Positions 17,072 through 26,182 of a stretch of DNA of 50,503 nt are shown one piece after another. Under the pieces are notes generated by a model. That model was not told where the DNA came from, did not search any database, and worked only from the letters and a program-made list of their open reading frames with translations. Within the stretch, counting starts at the first letter, position 1; the number at the start of each line of letters is the position of its first letter. The DNA lies in NCBI GenBank assembly GCA_903838565.1, contig CAILZB010000098.1, positions 1 to 50,503 on the forward strand, written 5' to 3'. Made by a program: the position numbers and the translations under genes. This DNA is from an uncultured beta proteobacterium. GTDB taxonomy: Bacteria > Pseudomonadota > Gammaproteobacteria > Burkholderiales > Burkholderiaceae_C.

Positions 17072-17750
17072 GGTCCAAAAACGCATCGCACCCCTCGCGC
17101 TGACTCTGTTGGCATCGGCCGCGCTGGCCACGGCCACGAGCGTAGCGGATTGGACCGCGTGGCACCACCTGTTCAAGCCCCTGACCCTGCTCATCGCCCT
17201 GCTGATGGTGGCAAGACATTCGCCAGCGGCGCCATCCGGGAAGAACTGGCTGATCGCAGCGCTGGCCGCCTCGCTCGCGGGAGATGTGTTCCTGATGTTC
17301 GAGGGTTTCTTCATCCCCGGCCTGGTCTCGTTCCTGCTGGCACACCTCGCCTACATCGTGTTGCTGCGTCAGGACGCGCCCTGGTTCCCGAACCGGCGCG
17401 CACTCATGGCCACGCTGGGCGTGGGCGCGGCCATGTACGCATTTCTGTGGTTCGGCGGTCTGCCTGCGGCGCTGCGACTTCCCGTGGGGGTTTATGTGGG
17501 CGTGATCGCGCTCATGGCGGCACAGGCCCTGGGACGCGCCAGCCTCCTGCACAGCCCGGCGGCGCGAATGGTGGCCGCGGGCGCTTCGCTCTTCATGCTG
17601 AGCGACTCGCTGCTGGCAACGAACAAGTTCGTGCTGCCCTTGCCACTGTCGCAGCTCTGGGTGCTGGGCAGCTACTACGCGGCGCAAATGCTGTTCGTGG
17701 GCGGTTGGATGAGGGGGCTCGCCTGCCGTGCAATCAATGCCGATAACTGA
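17070..17750 (+). CDS. Lysoplasmalogenase (YhhN/TMEM86 family) membrane protein
   Basis: The 226-residue, eight-helix membrane protein has the YhhN-family acidic/polar motifs SLAGDVFLMFEGFF and MLSDSLLATNKF, where the two Asp residues are thought to be catalytic. Family members cleave the vinyl-ether bond of lysoplasmalogens; bacterial roles are less clear. Start is uncertain: ATG 17070 gives a clean N-terminus but has no good ribosome site; GTG 17022 has AGGGG upstream but would overlap the divergent AEC gene by 50 bases. Confidence 0.8.
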   Translation: MVQKRIAPLALTLLASAALATATSVADWTAWHHLFKPLTLLIALLMVARHSPAAPSGKNWLIAALAASLAGDVFLMFEGFFIPGLVSFLLAHLAYIVLLRQDAPWFPNRRALMATLGVGAAMYAFLWFGGLPAALRLPVGVYVGVIALMAAQALGRASLLHSPAARMVAAGASLFMLSDSLLATNKFVLPLPLSQLWVLGSYYAAQMLFVGGWMRGLACRAINADN

Positions 17751-17761
17751 CCCTGTGCTGC

Positions 17762-17854
17762 TGTGACCAGTGCCTCGCATCCCCGCAAACGGCCGCTGGC
17801 CAGATCCACCACGGGTTGGTAGTGCAGCACAAACAGCAGACCTCTTCTGATCAA
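17762..17854 (-). pseudogene. EAL-domain remnant (about 31 codons)
   Basis: The minus strand encodes LLFVLHYQPVVDLASGRLRG followed by CEALV, the exact opening of an EAL phosphodiesterase domain (compare EFVLHYQPKV...EALIR at 29720-32218). The expected next residues (RWQHP) are absent; the frame continues into unrelated sequence antisense to the lysoplasmalogenase 3' end. No GGDEF or other domain is readable upstream. It is a truncated relic. The remaining spacer up to 18287 shows no gene I can support. Confidence 0.6.
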
Positions 17855-18287
17855 ACTGGGCGGTGCTGTGAAATGCCCGCTTGCGCTGCGCTGGATAGCC
17901 CGCCATCGGGAACAATTGAATGTCGCCAGGGACGGCAGTTGCGGCCGCGTTTTCGAATTCGGCCGCGAGTGCCTGGTGCAGGATAGAGCCAAAGCCTTGC
18001 GAATTTCCCTTGCGATTCACACGGTTCCGAGGAAGGTCGGTTTTTGCTCTTGAAACGACAGACGGCGAAAGATTCGGGAGAATCGCTGGACTTGGATGCC
18101 TTTTGCGCGGCTTTGAGTTCAACCTTGTTGCAACATCCCTGAGCCCGCTCCACAGGGCAGGCGGCCGCGAGTGCCAACCGGGAGTGTCATTGAACTTGGC
18201 AGGTGCGCGAGTCTTCCACTCATATGACTCTGCCCGTGCAAGTATGATTCGCGGCCCGCCTGTCGACTGTTTCCCTCCTCCCTCTGC

Positions 18288-20414
18288 ATGTCCAACTCCC
18301 CCCCCTCCGGTCTGAATTTCGCCCAACAGGAAGCCGTCAATTTCATGCACGGCCCTTGCCTGGTGCTGGCGGGCGCGGGCTCGGGCAAGACGCGGGTCAT
18401 CACGCACAAGATCGCGCGCCTGATCCAGGTCGGCATGGAGCCCAAGCGCATTGCGGCCATCACCTTCACCAACAAGGCCGCCACCGAGATGCGCGAGCGC
18501 GCCCGCAGCCTCATCGGACGCGCGGCGAAAGAGGTGGTGATCTGCACCTTTCACGCCCTGGGTGTGCGCATGATGCGCCAGGACGGCGCGGTGCTTGGCT
18601 TGAAGCCACAGTTCTCCATCCTGGACGCCGACGACGTCACCGGCATCCTGAAGGACTGCGGCACCGTGGACCTGGCGACGGCGCGCCAGTGGCAGTGGAC
18701 CATCAGCCTGTGGAAGAACACCGGCCTGAATGCGGCCCAGGCGCTGATTCAGGCCAAGGACGACAACGAACGCATCATTGCGCGTGTGATGGCGCTGTAT
18801 GAAGAGCGCTTGACCGCCTACCAGAGCGTGGACTTCGACGATCTGATCAGCCTGCCGCTGAAACTGCTGAACGAGCATGAGAGCGTGCGGGACAAATGGC
18901 AGGCCGCGCTCGGTCATGTGCTGGTGGACGAGTACCAGGACACCAACGCCACGCAGTACGAAGTCTTGAAACTGCTGGTGGGCGCACGCGGCCGTTTCAC
19001 CGCGGTGGGCGACGACGACCAGTCGATCTACGGCTGGCGCGGCGCCACGCTGGACAACCTGAAGAAACTGCCGATCGATTACCCGCAGCTCAAGGTCATC
19101 ACGCTGGAGCAGAACTACCGCTCCACCAGCGCCATCTTGCGCGCCGCCAACAACGTCATCTGCCCCAATCCCAAGCTGTTCCCCAAGAATCTGTGGAGCG
19201 ACCTGGGCGAAGGCGAGCCGGTGCGCGTGGTCGACGCCGACACCGAGGAGCACGAGGCCGAGCGCACCGTGGCGCGCATCCAGTCGCTGCGCGCCGGCAC
19301 CGAAGGCGTCACGAATGCAGGCACGCAGCACAAGGAGCTCAGAGACTTTGCCATCCTGTACCGCGCGAACCATCAGGCCAAGACCTTTGAGAAAGCGCTG
19401 CGCAAAGCGAACCTGCCGTACAAGGTGTCCGGTGGTCAGAGCTTCTTCGACCGGGCCGAGATCAAGGACCTGTGCGCCTGGTTTCGGCTGTGGGTGAACA
19501 ACGACGACGACCCGGCCTTTCTGCGCGCCATCACCAGCCCGAAGCGCGGCATCGGGCACCAGACCCTGGCGGCCTTGGGCGAGTTCGCCGGCAAGTACAA
19601 GCAAAGCCTGTTCGAGTCGCTGTTCAGCTCGAGTCTGGGCTCGGTGCTCTCCACGCGCGCCGTCGGCAGCCTGCATGAATTCGGCCGCGCCGTGAACGAC
19701 CTTGAGTTCCGTGCGCGCCATTGCGTAGGCGCCGAGGACGCGCTCGCCTTCCTGAAGGAATGGCTCAAGGACATCGATTACGAGAAGCACCTGTACGAGG
19801 GCGAGGACAGCGAGAAGGTCGCGGCCGCGCGCTGGACCAATGTGCTCGATTTCTGCGACTGGATGTCCAAGCGCTGCGGCGGCATCATTGACGATACCAG
19901 CGGCGCCACGGTCACGACCGAGCGCAAAAATCTTTTGGAAGTGGCGCAAACCATTTCGCTGCTCTCCACCATCAGCGAGCGCGAGACCGACCAGAACGTC
20001 ATCACGCTGTCCACGCTGCATGCGGCCAAGGGCCTGGAGTGGCCGCACGTGATGCTGGTGGGCGTGACTGAAGGGCTGCTGCCATTCAAGCTCGGCGACG
20101 AGGACAACCCCACCGGCCGCGCCGACGGCCCCATGTCGGCCGACATGACGCAGCGCCTGCAGGAAGAGCGCCGTTTGATGTACGTGGGCATCACGCGCGC
20201 CCAGCGCACGCTGGCGGTGAGCTGGACCAAGCGGCGCAAGAAGGGGCGCGAGATGGTGCTGGCACAGCCCAGCCGCTTCATCGCCGAGATGGCGCTGAAC
20301 AAGGAGACGGTGCGCGAGGACCCGCGCGCCAAACTCAAGGCGCTGCGCGCCGAGTTTGCCCAGAAGGCGCAGGACACGGCGCTGGCGAATGCCGCGCTGG
20401 AGAAGCTGTCGTGA
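18288..20414 (+). CDS. rep: ATP-dependent DNA helicase Rep (UvrD/SF1A)
   Basis: The 708-residue 3'-5' SF1A helicase contains motif I AGAGSGKT (28-35), Ia ITFTNKAATEMRER, II VLVDEYQDTN, III GDDDQSIYGWRGA, IV LEQNYRST, V TLHAAKGLEWPHV and VI VGITRAQRTLA. The length and the short C-terminus fit Rep more than UvrD. Rep helps replication forks pass bound proteins. The start is an ATG after a 537-base spacer. The next gene overlaps its stop (GTGA). Confidence 0.93.
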   Translation: MSNSPPSGLNFAQQEAVNFMHGPCLVLAGAGSGKTRVITHKIARLIQVGMEPKRIAAITFTNKAATEMRERARSLIGRAAKEVVICTFHALGVRMMRQDGAVLGLKPQFSILDADDVTGILKDCGTVDLATARQWQWTISLWKNTGLNAAQALIQAKDDNERIIARVMALYEERLTAYQSVDFDDLISLPLKLLNEHESVRDKWQAALGHVLVDEYQDTNATQYEVLKLLVGARGRFTAVGDDDQSIYGWRGATLDNLKKLPIDYPQLKVITLEQNYRSTSAILRAANNVICPNPKLFPKNLWSDLGEGEPVRVVDADTEEHEAERTVARIQSLRAGTEGVTNAGTQHKELRDFAILYRANHQAKTFEKALRKANLPYKVSGGQSFFDRAEIKDLCAWFRLWVNNDDDPAFLRAITSPKRGIGHQTLAALGEFAGKYKQSLFESLFSSSLGSVLSTRAVGSLHEFGRAVNDLEFRARHCVGAEDALAFLKEWLKDIDYEKHLYEGEDSEKVAAARWTNVLDFCDWMSKRCGGIIDDTSGATVTTERKNLLEVAQTISLLSTISERETDQNVITLSTLHAAKGLEWPHVMLVGVTEGLLPFKLGDEDNPTGRADGPMSADMTQRLQEERRLMYVGITRAQRTLAVSWTKRRKKGREMVLAQPSRFIAEMALNKETVREDPRAKLKALRAEFAQKAQDTALANAALEKLS

Positions 20415-20848
20415 AACGCGCCCTCGCCTGCCTGCTGCTCGGTGCACTCTGTTGGGGCGCCGCTGCCCAGCAGGCGGCGCCCTGCCCCGCCGCCACCGAC
20501 CTGCTGCCCCAGCATCTCTACGGCCTTTGGAGCGCCGAGTTCCACGAAGCCGGCCAGGCGCGCGTCAGCGCAAGCGCGACGCTGCGCTTGGCGCCGAATC
20601 CGGACTACCCGCAGGGCGTGAGCGGCACGGTGGCGCGCGGCGGCGCCAGCGGCATGGTCAGCGGCGACGCCGAAGACGGCGAGTTCGCGCTGGACGAGTC
20701 GGTGGACGGCGTGGCCATCAGCGCGACCTGGGTCGGCAGCGTCACGCCCGACGCCTGCGGCCGGGAGATCCGCGGCAGCTGGACCGATGTCGTGAAACAA
20801 TTGACGCTCGATTTTGTGCTGCGCAAATTGCCCGAAAATACCCGCTGA
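20411..20848 (+). CDS. Hypothetical secreted protein (145 aa)
   Basis: No family is recognised. The N-terminus MKRALACLLLGALCWGAAAQ is a Sec signal peptide with cleavage near AAA-Q. The mature part of about 125 residues is Gly/Ala-rich with two Cys (in PCPAAT and DACGRE) that could form a disulfide, and alternating polar/non-polar stretches suggest a small beta-barrel. It begins with GTG overlapping the rep TGA, so translation is coupled to the helicase, an odd pairing. Confidence 0.8.
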   Translation: MKRALACLLLGALCWGAAAQQAAPCPAATDLLPQHLYGLWSAEFHEAGQARVSASATLRLAPNPDYPQGVSGTVARGGASGMVSGDAEDGEFALDESVDGVAISATWVGSVTPDACGREIRGSWTDVVKQLTLDFVLRKLPENTR

Positions 20849-20926
20849 CGCCGAATTCGGAAAAAATCGCAATCGGCATCATCCTTGCTTGCACCCTGGT
20901 CTGCATTTGACCCTACTGGAGCCCCC

Positions 20927-21955
20927 ATGAAAAAGCGTTTCTTCCTGCAAACCGCCGCCGCCCTGGCCGCCGCCTTCAGCCTGGCCAGCGCCCAGGCCCA
21001 GACCACCCCCATCAAGTTCCAGCTCGACTGGCGCTTTGAAGGGCCGGCCGCGCTGTTCCTCGTGCCTGCGGCCAAGGGTTACTTCAAGGATGCCAAGCTC
21101 GACGTCAGCATCGACGCCGGCAACGGCTCGGGTGGCGCCGTCACGCGCGTCGCGTCGGGCAGCTACGACATGGGATTCGCCGACATGGCCGCGCTGATGG
21201 AGTTCCATGCCAACAACCCGGACGCCGCGAACAAGCCCGTGGCCGTGATGATGGTCTACAACAACACGCCGGCCTCGGTCATGGCGTTGAAGAAATCGGG
21301 CATCAAGACGCCCGCGGACCTGAACGGCAAGAAGCTGGGTGCGCCGGTGTTCGACGCCGGACGCCGCGCGTTTCCGATCTTCCAGAAAGCCAACGGCATT
21401 CCCGGCGTGCAGTGGACCGCGATGGATCCGCCGCTGCGCGAAACCATGCTGGCGCGCGGCGATGTCGACGCCATCACCGGCTTCACCTTCACCTCGCTGC
21501 TGAATCTGGAAGCGCGCGGCGTGAAAGCCGCCGACGTGGTGGTGCTGCCCTACGCCGACTACGGCGTCAAGCTCTACGGCAACGTGATCATCGCCTCGCC
21601 CAAGCTGATCAAGGAAAACCCGGCCGCGATCAAGGCTTTCCTGCTGGCCTTTGCCAAAGGCGCGAAGGACGTGATCGCCAACCCCAAGGCCGCGATCGAC
21701 TCGGTCAAGGCGCGCGACGGCATCATCAACGTCGAGCTCGAGCAGCGGCGACTGCAGCTGGCCATCGACACCGTCATCAACAGCGCTGACGCGCGCGCCG
21801 AAGGCTTCGGCCAGGTGAAACCGGCGCGCCTGTCGCTCATGGCCAGCCAGGTGTCCGACGCCTTCGCCACCAAGACCCGCGTCAACGCCGAAGCAGTGTG
21901 GAACGGCTCCTTCCTGCCGAGCGCGGCGGAGTTGAACATCCTGCCGAAGAAATAG
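20927..21955 (+). CDS. ABC transporter substrate-binding protein (NMT1/SsuA-like)
   Basis: The 342-residue periplasmic protein has a signal peptide (MKKRFFLQTAAALAAAFSLA...AQA) and the NMT1/THI5-like fold: FQLDWRFEGPAALFLVPAAKG, SGGAVTRVASGSYDMGFADM. Related proteins bind sulfonates, taurine, nitrate, riboflavin or the thiamine precursor HMP. ATG at 20927 with TGGAG upstream is the start. It heads a three-gene ABC operon with the ATPase and permease downstream. Confidence 0.87.
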   Translation: MKKRFFLQTAAALAAAFSLASAQAQTTPIKFQLDWRFEGPAALFLVPAAKGYFKDAKLDVSIDAGNGSGGAVTRVASGSYDMGFADMAALMEFHANNPDAANKPVAVMMVYNNTPASVMALKKSGIKTPADLNGKKLGAPVFDAGRRAFPIFQKANGIPGVQWTAMDPPLRETMLARGDVDAITGFTFTSLLNLEARGVKAADVVVLPYADYGVKLYGNVIIASPKLIKENPAAIKAFLLAFAKGAKDVIANPKAAIDSVKARDGIINVELEQRRLQLAIDTVINSADARAEGFGQVKPARLSLMASQVSDAFATKTRVNAEAVWNGSFLPSAAELNILPKK

Positions 21956-21996
21956 TATCGGGAGAGTCTCTTGGCGCAAATGCACCCTCACCCCAG

Positions 21997-22020
21997 CCCT
22001 CTCCCGCCAGCGGGAGAGGG
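21997..22020. repeat. REP-like hairpin carrying the ribosome-binding site of the downstream ATPase
   Basis: CCCTCTCCCGC (21997-22007), CA loop, GCGGGAGAGGG (22010-22020): a perfect 11-bp stem. The right arm contains the only purine-rich Shine-Dalgarno-like sequence before the ATG at 22025. This type of CCCTCTCCC/GGGAGAGGG palindrome is a frequent intergenic repeat in proteobacteria. Confidence 0.7.
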
Positions 22021-22024
22021 AGCG

Positions 22025-22846
22025 ATGGCGCCAGGCCCGGACAAGGAGTTCGTCGCGTTTCGCGACGTCTGGCTGGCGTACAACGCCGAGCTGCTCGCGG
22101 CCGGGCACTTTGCGGTGGAGGCGATCGACCTGAGCGTGAAGCAGGGTGAGTTCATCGCCATCGTCGGGCCTTCGGGCTGCGGCAAGTCGACCTTCATGAA
22201 GCTCACGACCGGCCTGAAGATGCCCTCGCGCGGCAAGATCCTGATCGACGGCCAGCCGGTGACGGGCCCGCTGAAGATCTCGGGCATGGCGTTTCAGGCG
22301 CCCTCTCTCTTGCCCTGGCGCAGCACCATGCACAACGTGCTGCTGCCGCTGGAAATCGTCGAGCCGCACCGCAGCCAGTTCAAGGCGAGGCGCAAGGAAT
22401 ACGAGGAACGCGCGCGCAAACTGCTGCAAAAAGTGGGGCTGGCGGGCTACGAGGACAAGTACCCCTGGCAGCTCTCGGGCGGCATGCAGCAGCGCGTGAG
22501 CATCTGCCGCGCGCTCATCCATGAGCCCCAGATGCTGCTGCTGGACGAGCCCTTCGGCGCGCTGGACGCGTTCACGCGCGAAGACCTCTGGTGCATCCTG
22601 CGCGACCTCTGGGTGGAGCAGAAATTCAATGTGATCCTGGTCACGCACGACCTGCGCGAGTCGGTGTTTCTGGCCGACACGGTGTACGTGATGAGCGGCA
22701 GCCCCGGGCGCTTCGTCGAGAAAAAACAGATAGCACTGCCGCACCCGCGCGACCTGGAACTGACCTACACGCGCGAGTTCACCGACATCGTGCACGAACT
22801 GCGCGGCCACATCGGCGCCGCGCGCAAGACGGTGACACCCGCATGA
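22025..22846 (+). CDS. ABC transporter ATP-binding protein (SsuB/TauB-like)
   Basis: The 273-residue ATPase has Walker A GPSGCGKST, Q-loop FQAPSLLPWR, signature LSGGMQQR, Walker B MLLLDEPFGALDA and H-loop VTHDLRE, the nitrate/sulfonate/taurine subfamily. An open frame extends back to a TTG at 21971, but those 18 residues are just the translated repeat (HPHPSPLPPAGEG), so ATG 22025 is preferred. It overlaps the permease by 4 bases (ATGA). Confidence 0.88.
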   Translation: MAPGPDKEFVAFRDVWLAYNAELLAAGHFAVEAIDLSVKQGEFIAIVGPSGCGKSTFMKLTTGLKMPSRGKILIDGQPVTGPLKISGMAFQAPSLLPWRSTMHNVLLPLEIVEPHRSQFKARRKEYEERARKLLQKVGLAGYEDKYPWQLSGGMQQRVSICRALIHEPQMLLLDEPFGALDAFTREDLWCILRDLWVEQKFNVILVTHDLRESVFLADTVYVMSGSPGRFVEKKQIALPHPRDLELTYTREFTDIVHELRGHIGAARKTVTPA

Positions 22847-23610
22847 AGCAAAAACAGATCGAACGCTGGGCACCGGTGCTGCTGGGACTGGCGCTGCTGC
22901 TCGTTTGGCAGGCCGTGTGCGCGGTGTTTCGCATCGACGACTACATCTTCCCCAGCCCCTGGACCATAGGGCAGGCGATGCTCGAGTTCTCGGGGCCTTT
23001 GGCGCAGGCGAGCTGGAAGACCTTCTGGGTCACGATGGTGGGATTCTCGCTCTCCATCGTCGTGGGCGTGCTGCTGGGCTTTCTGGTGGGCTCGTCGCGC
23101 CTGGCCTACGCGGCCGTGTACCCGCTGCTGGTGGCCTTCAACGCTGTCCCCAAGGCGGCGATCGTGCCGATCCTGATCGTCTGGTTCGGCATCGGCATCG
23201 GCCCGGGCGTGCTCACCGCGTTCCTGATCTCGTTCTTTCCGATCACGGTGAATATCGCCACCGGCTTGGCCACGCTCGAGCCCGAGCTCGAAGACGTGCT
23301 GCGCGTGCTCGGCGCCAAACGCTGGGACGTGCTGGTAAAGGTCGGACTGCCGCGCTCGCTGCCCTACTTTTACGCATCGCTGAAGATCGCCATCACGCTG
23401 TCCTTTGTCGGCACCGTGCTGGCCGAAATGACCGCTGGCGACTCCGGCATCGGCTACCTGATGCAGTCGGCCGGCTCTTCGCAGCGCATGCCGCTGGCCT
23501 TTGCCGGGCTGGTGGTGATCGGCGCCATGGCGATGGCGATGTACGAGCTCTTCAGCTACGTCGAGCACCACACCACCGCCTGGGCGCATCGGGGCTCCAA
23601 CGCGAGCTGA
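22843..23610 (+). CDS. ABC transporter permease (SsuC/TauC-like)
   Basis: The 255-residue BPD-type permease has about six helices and the EAA loop ELEDVLRVLGAKRWDVLVKV. It starts at the ATGA overlap with the ATPase stop. With the preceding two genes it forms a complete importer of an unknown small, probably sulfonate- or pyrimidine-like, solute. It ends 26 bases before the convergent cupin gene. Confidence 0.88.
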   Translation: MKQKQIERWAPVLLGLALLLVWQAVCAVFRIDDYIFPSPWTIGQAMLEFSGPLAQASWKTFWVTMVGFSLSIVVGVLLGFLVGSSRLAYAAVYPLLVAFNAVPKAAIVPILIVWFGIGIGPGVLTAFLISFFPITVNIATGLATLEPELEDVLRVLGAKRWDVLVKVGLPRSLPYFYASLKIAITLSFVGTVLAEMTAGDSGIGYLMQSAGSSQRMPLAFAGLVVIGAMAMAMYELFSYVEHHTTAWAHRGSNAS

Positions 23611-23636
23611 ACTGCGCCGCTGCAACGTCAAAGAAC

Positions 23637-23993
23637 TCAGGCCTGGTACACGACGTAGATCTTCCGCGTCAACTCGACCACTTCCCAGGTGCCGACGAAG
23701 CCGGCGGGAATGACGAAGCTCTCACCCGCCGTGACCGTCACGGCATGGCCTTGCTCGTCGGTGATGACGCTGGTGCCCTGCTGCAACTGACAATATTCCT
23801 CTTCGGTGTAGTGGATGCGCCACTTGCCCACCTCGCTTTGCCAGACGCCCGTGGAAAATTTTCCGCTGGCGTCGGTGTAATGCGGCCACAGCGTCTGCTT
23901 GGGGTTGCCGGCGATGAGCTTTTCGCGCGGCAGCGTGTACTCCTCGGCGGCGACGCCGCTGTGATCGAACTTGTGCAACGAAATCGGGATCAT
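23637..23993 (-). CDS. Cupin-domain protein (DUF861-like)
   Basis: The 118-residue single-domain cupin contains GKWRIHYTEEEYCQLQQG and AGESFVIPAGFVGTWEVVE, matching the two cupin motifs of the Cupin_3/DUF861 group. Such proteins resemble (S)-ureidoglycine aminohydrolase or sugar-binding cupins, but the reaction is unknown. It is convergent with the ABC operon and has its own promoter in the spacer shared with the downstream kinase gene. Confidence 0.8.
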   Translation of the reverse strand: MIPISLHKFDHSGVAAEEYTLPREKLIAGNPKQTLWPHYTDASGKFSTGVWQSEVGKWRIHYTEEEYCQLQQGTSVITDEQGHAVTVTAGESFVIPAGFVGTWEVVELTRKIYVVYQA

Positions 23994-24068
23994 GGCGGGC
24001 CTTGCAAGTGACGGTGATCGGTGACAGTCTAAGTCCGGCCAGTGCTGCGCTCATTTCCCTCGGTGCGG

Positions 24069-24097
24069 TTATCAGCCTAAACACGATCGCCTATGAT
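24069..24097 (+). promoter_or_regulatory. Candidate sigma70 promoter of the HWE kinase gene
   Basis: TTATCA (24069-24074) and TATGAT (24092-24097) are spaced by exactly 17 bases: 4/6 and 5/6 matches to sigma70 boxes. The kinase ATG is 55 bases downstream. Confidence 0.45.
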
Positions 24098-24151
24098 GGG
24101 CCAGCTGAGCGGGAGACGCCACATCGGCGTCGATGGCTGATCGGAGACCCC

Positions 24152-26020
24152 ATGGAAGAAATCCGCAGATTGCTGCACGATGCCGAGTTGCGCCAGGTCG
24201 ACCTGGAAGCGCAGAACGAGGAACTGCGCGCAACGCTGGAATTGCTGGAGGCGTCCAGGGAATACTATTTCGACCTGTACGAACTGGCGCCTGTGGGCTA
24301 CCTGCGGCTCGATCAGAGCGGCATGATCTTGCAGTCCAACGCGGCGGCTGCCCTGTTGCTGGGGCTGGACCGCGCGGAGACGAAAAATCAGTGGTTTTCC
24401 CGATTCACCGTCGGCCGCGCCATGATCGCGTTCCACCTGATGCGGGCCAAACTCGCCAGCACGCGTCGGGCGCAGTCGGGCGAACTGAGAGTGCTCAAGA
24501 TGGACGGCACGCCACTGTGGGTCAATCTGTCGATGGAGGCGCACACCAAGGCCAGCGGGAACTTCCTGCACATCGTGCTGATCGACATCACCCAGCGCAA
24601 GCTGGCCCAGGCCGCGCTGCTGGAAAGCCAGGAGCGCTTTCGCACATTGGCCGAATCCACGACCGACGCGATCATGGTGCACCGCAACGGCGTGATCCTC
24701 TATGTCAACCCGGCGGCCGTGCTGACCTGCGGCGCGCGCTCGGCCAGCGACCTGGTTGGCACGGATGTCATGGACCGGGTGCACCCCGATTTTCGTCCCG
24801 CTGTGGCCGCACGCCTGTCCAACCTGATGACCGAGAAGGTCGGCGTGCCGGTGGCGCAAATCAAGCTTCTCAGACTGGACGGGAGCGAGCGCGACGTGGA
24901 AATCCGAGGCGGACTGATCAGCTTCGACGATGACACAGCCGTCCAGATCTCCATCCGTGACGTCACCGAACGGCGGCGCGACGAACAGAGACAGCGTGTC
25001 GCGGCCGCGGCCTTCGAGTGCCAGGAGTGTATGCTGGTGCTCGACGCCCAGCGTTTGATCCTGCGCGTGAATCGCGCCTTCACCCAGGTCTCGGGCTATG
25101 CCGAGCACGAGGTCGTGGGGCAATCGTCGGCGATGCTGCGCTCCATCCAGCATGAGCAGGATTCGTACGATGCCGTCTGGCGCGAGATCGCCAGCACGGG
25201 ACGCGGGAAAGGCAAGGTCTGGCATCGACGCAAGGACGGCAGCCATTACCTGGCGCAGGGCGGTACGACGGCGGTGGTCGACGAGCGCGGACAAGTGTCG
25301 CATTACGTCATCAATTTCATCGACGCGAGCCGCCGCCAGCAGGACGAGCAGCAGCGCCTCACCGAAGAATCGGCGCACCGCGACACGCTGGTGCGCGAAG
25401 TCCATCACCGCATCAAGAACCACCTGCAAGGCGTGATGAGCCTGCTGCGCAGGTTTGCCACCAGGCACCCCGAAACCGCCCAGCCACTGCGCGAAGCCAT
25501 CGCCCAGGTGCAATCGATCTCGGTGATCCACGGCCTGAAGGCGCAGGAGGTGATGGCGCGGATCTCGGTGGCCGAGCTCACGGGCGCGGTGGCCCGGGAA
25601 ATCCACGAACTGTGGCAGACGCCCGTCACGCTGGACACCTGCGACGACGCCGCTCGCTGGAACCTGCACGAGGACGACGCGGTGCCGATCGCGCTGGTCC
25701 TCAACGAGCTCGTCTCCAACGCCGTGAAGCACGGCGGCCAGGCCGCTGGCAGCGTGAGTGTTGCGCTGATCCAGGGTTCGAGCGACGACGCCGTGCAGAT
25801 CTGCATCAGCAATGCCGGGCTGTTTTCCACGGCGGCAGCCTCGGGACCGGGGCACAGCGGCCTGCAACTGATTGCGGCCCTGATGCCGCGCCGCGGCGCG
25901 CGCCTCACGCGCGAACAGCGTGGAGGAACGGTTGTGACCCTGCTCGAACTGGAGCCTCCGGTGGTGTTCATCGGCAGCCAGCAGCCGACCACCAGCTTCG
26001 GCGAACTCGATCTCGATTAG
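24152..26020 (+). CDS. PAS-domain sensor histidine kinase, HisKA_2/HWE type
   Basis: The 622-residue soluble kinase has no membrane segment. Three PAS domains can be followed (about 35-155, 165-275, 280-400), then the H-box LVREVHHRIKNHLQGVMSLL of the HisKA_2/HWE group, and an ATPase with N-box LNELVSNAVKHG and G-box SGLQLIAAL. The ATG at 24152 (GGAG upstream) is used; the frame extends further back without a ribosome site. No adjacent response regulator pairs with it, so the target is unknown. HWE kinases often serve light or stress sensing. Confidence 0.87.
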   Translation: MEEIRRLLHDAELRQVDLEAQNEELRATLELLEASREYYFDLYELAPVGYLRLDQSGMILQSNAAAALLLGLDRAETKNQWFSRFTVGRAMIAFHLMRAKLASTRRAQSGELRVLKMDGTPLWVNLSMEAHTKASGNFLHIVLIDITQRKLAQAALLESQERFRTLAESTTDAIMVHRNGVILYVNPAAVLTCGARSASDLVGTDVMDRVHPDFRPAVAARLSNLMTEKVGVPVAQIKLLRLDGSERDVEIRGGLISFDDDTAVQISIRDVTERRRDEQRQRVAAAAFECQECMLVLDAQRLILRVNRAFTQVSGYAEHEVVGQSSAMLRSIQHEQDSYDAVWREIASTGRGKGKVWHRRKDGSHYLAQGGTTAVVDERGQVSHYVINFIDASRRQQDEQQRLTEESAHRDTLVREVHHRIKNHLQGVMSLLRRFATRHPETAQPLREAIAQVQSISVIHGLKAQEVMARISVAELTGAVAREIHELWQTPVTLDTCDDAARWNLHEDDAVPIALVLNELVSNAVKHGGQAAGSVSVALIQGSSDDAVQICISNAGLFSTAAASGPGHSGLQLIAALMPRRGARLTREQRGGTVVTLLELEPPVVFIGSQQPTTSFGELDLD

Positions 26021-26182
26021 GGGCTGTACGAACCCGGGCTCACCGCGCGCGCCGCAGGCGCCTGCTCCCTGAGATCGAGCGACGCCTTGACAGAAAGAGC
26101 TGCAGCGTCGGCTATTATTCGATGACGATCAGAGTCTCACCGGGCTGCCGCTCGGCACCCTTGAGTGCAACCGGACAAAGCC

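Noticed and set aside
17862..18287. Possible coding upstream of the EAL relic
   Set aside because: No frame shows GGDEF, PAS or other domain similarity; short frames have no ribosome site.
17049..20447. 1132-codon minus-strand ORF antisense to rep
   Set aside because: His/Arg/Gln-rich translation with no recognisable domain; it shadows the clearly real helicase and arises from GC-rich codon bias.
26087..26118. Perfect TTGACA with TATTAT downstream as promoter for the NMT1 gene
   Set aside because: The spacer is 20 bases, too long for sigma70; possible only with an activator, so not listed.
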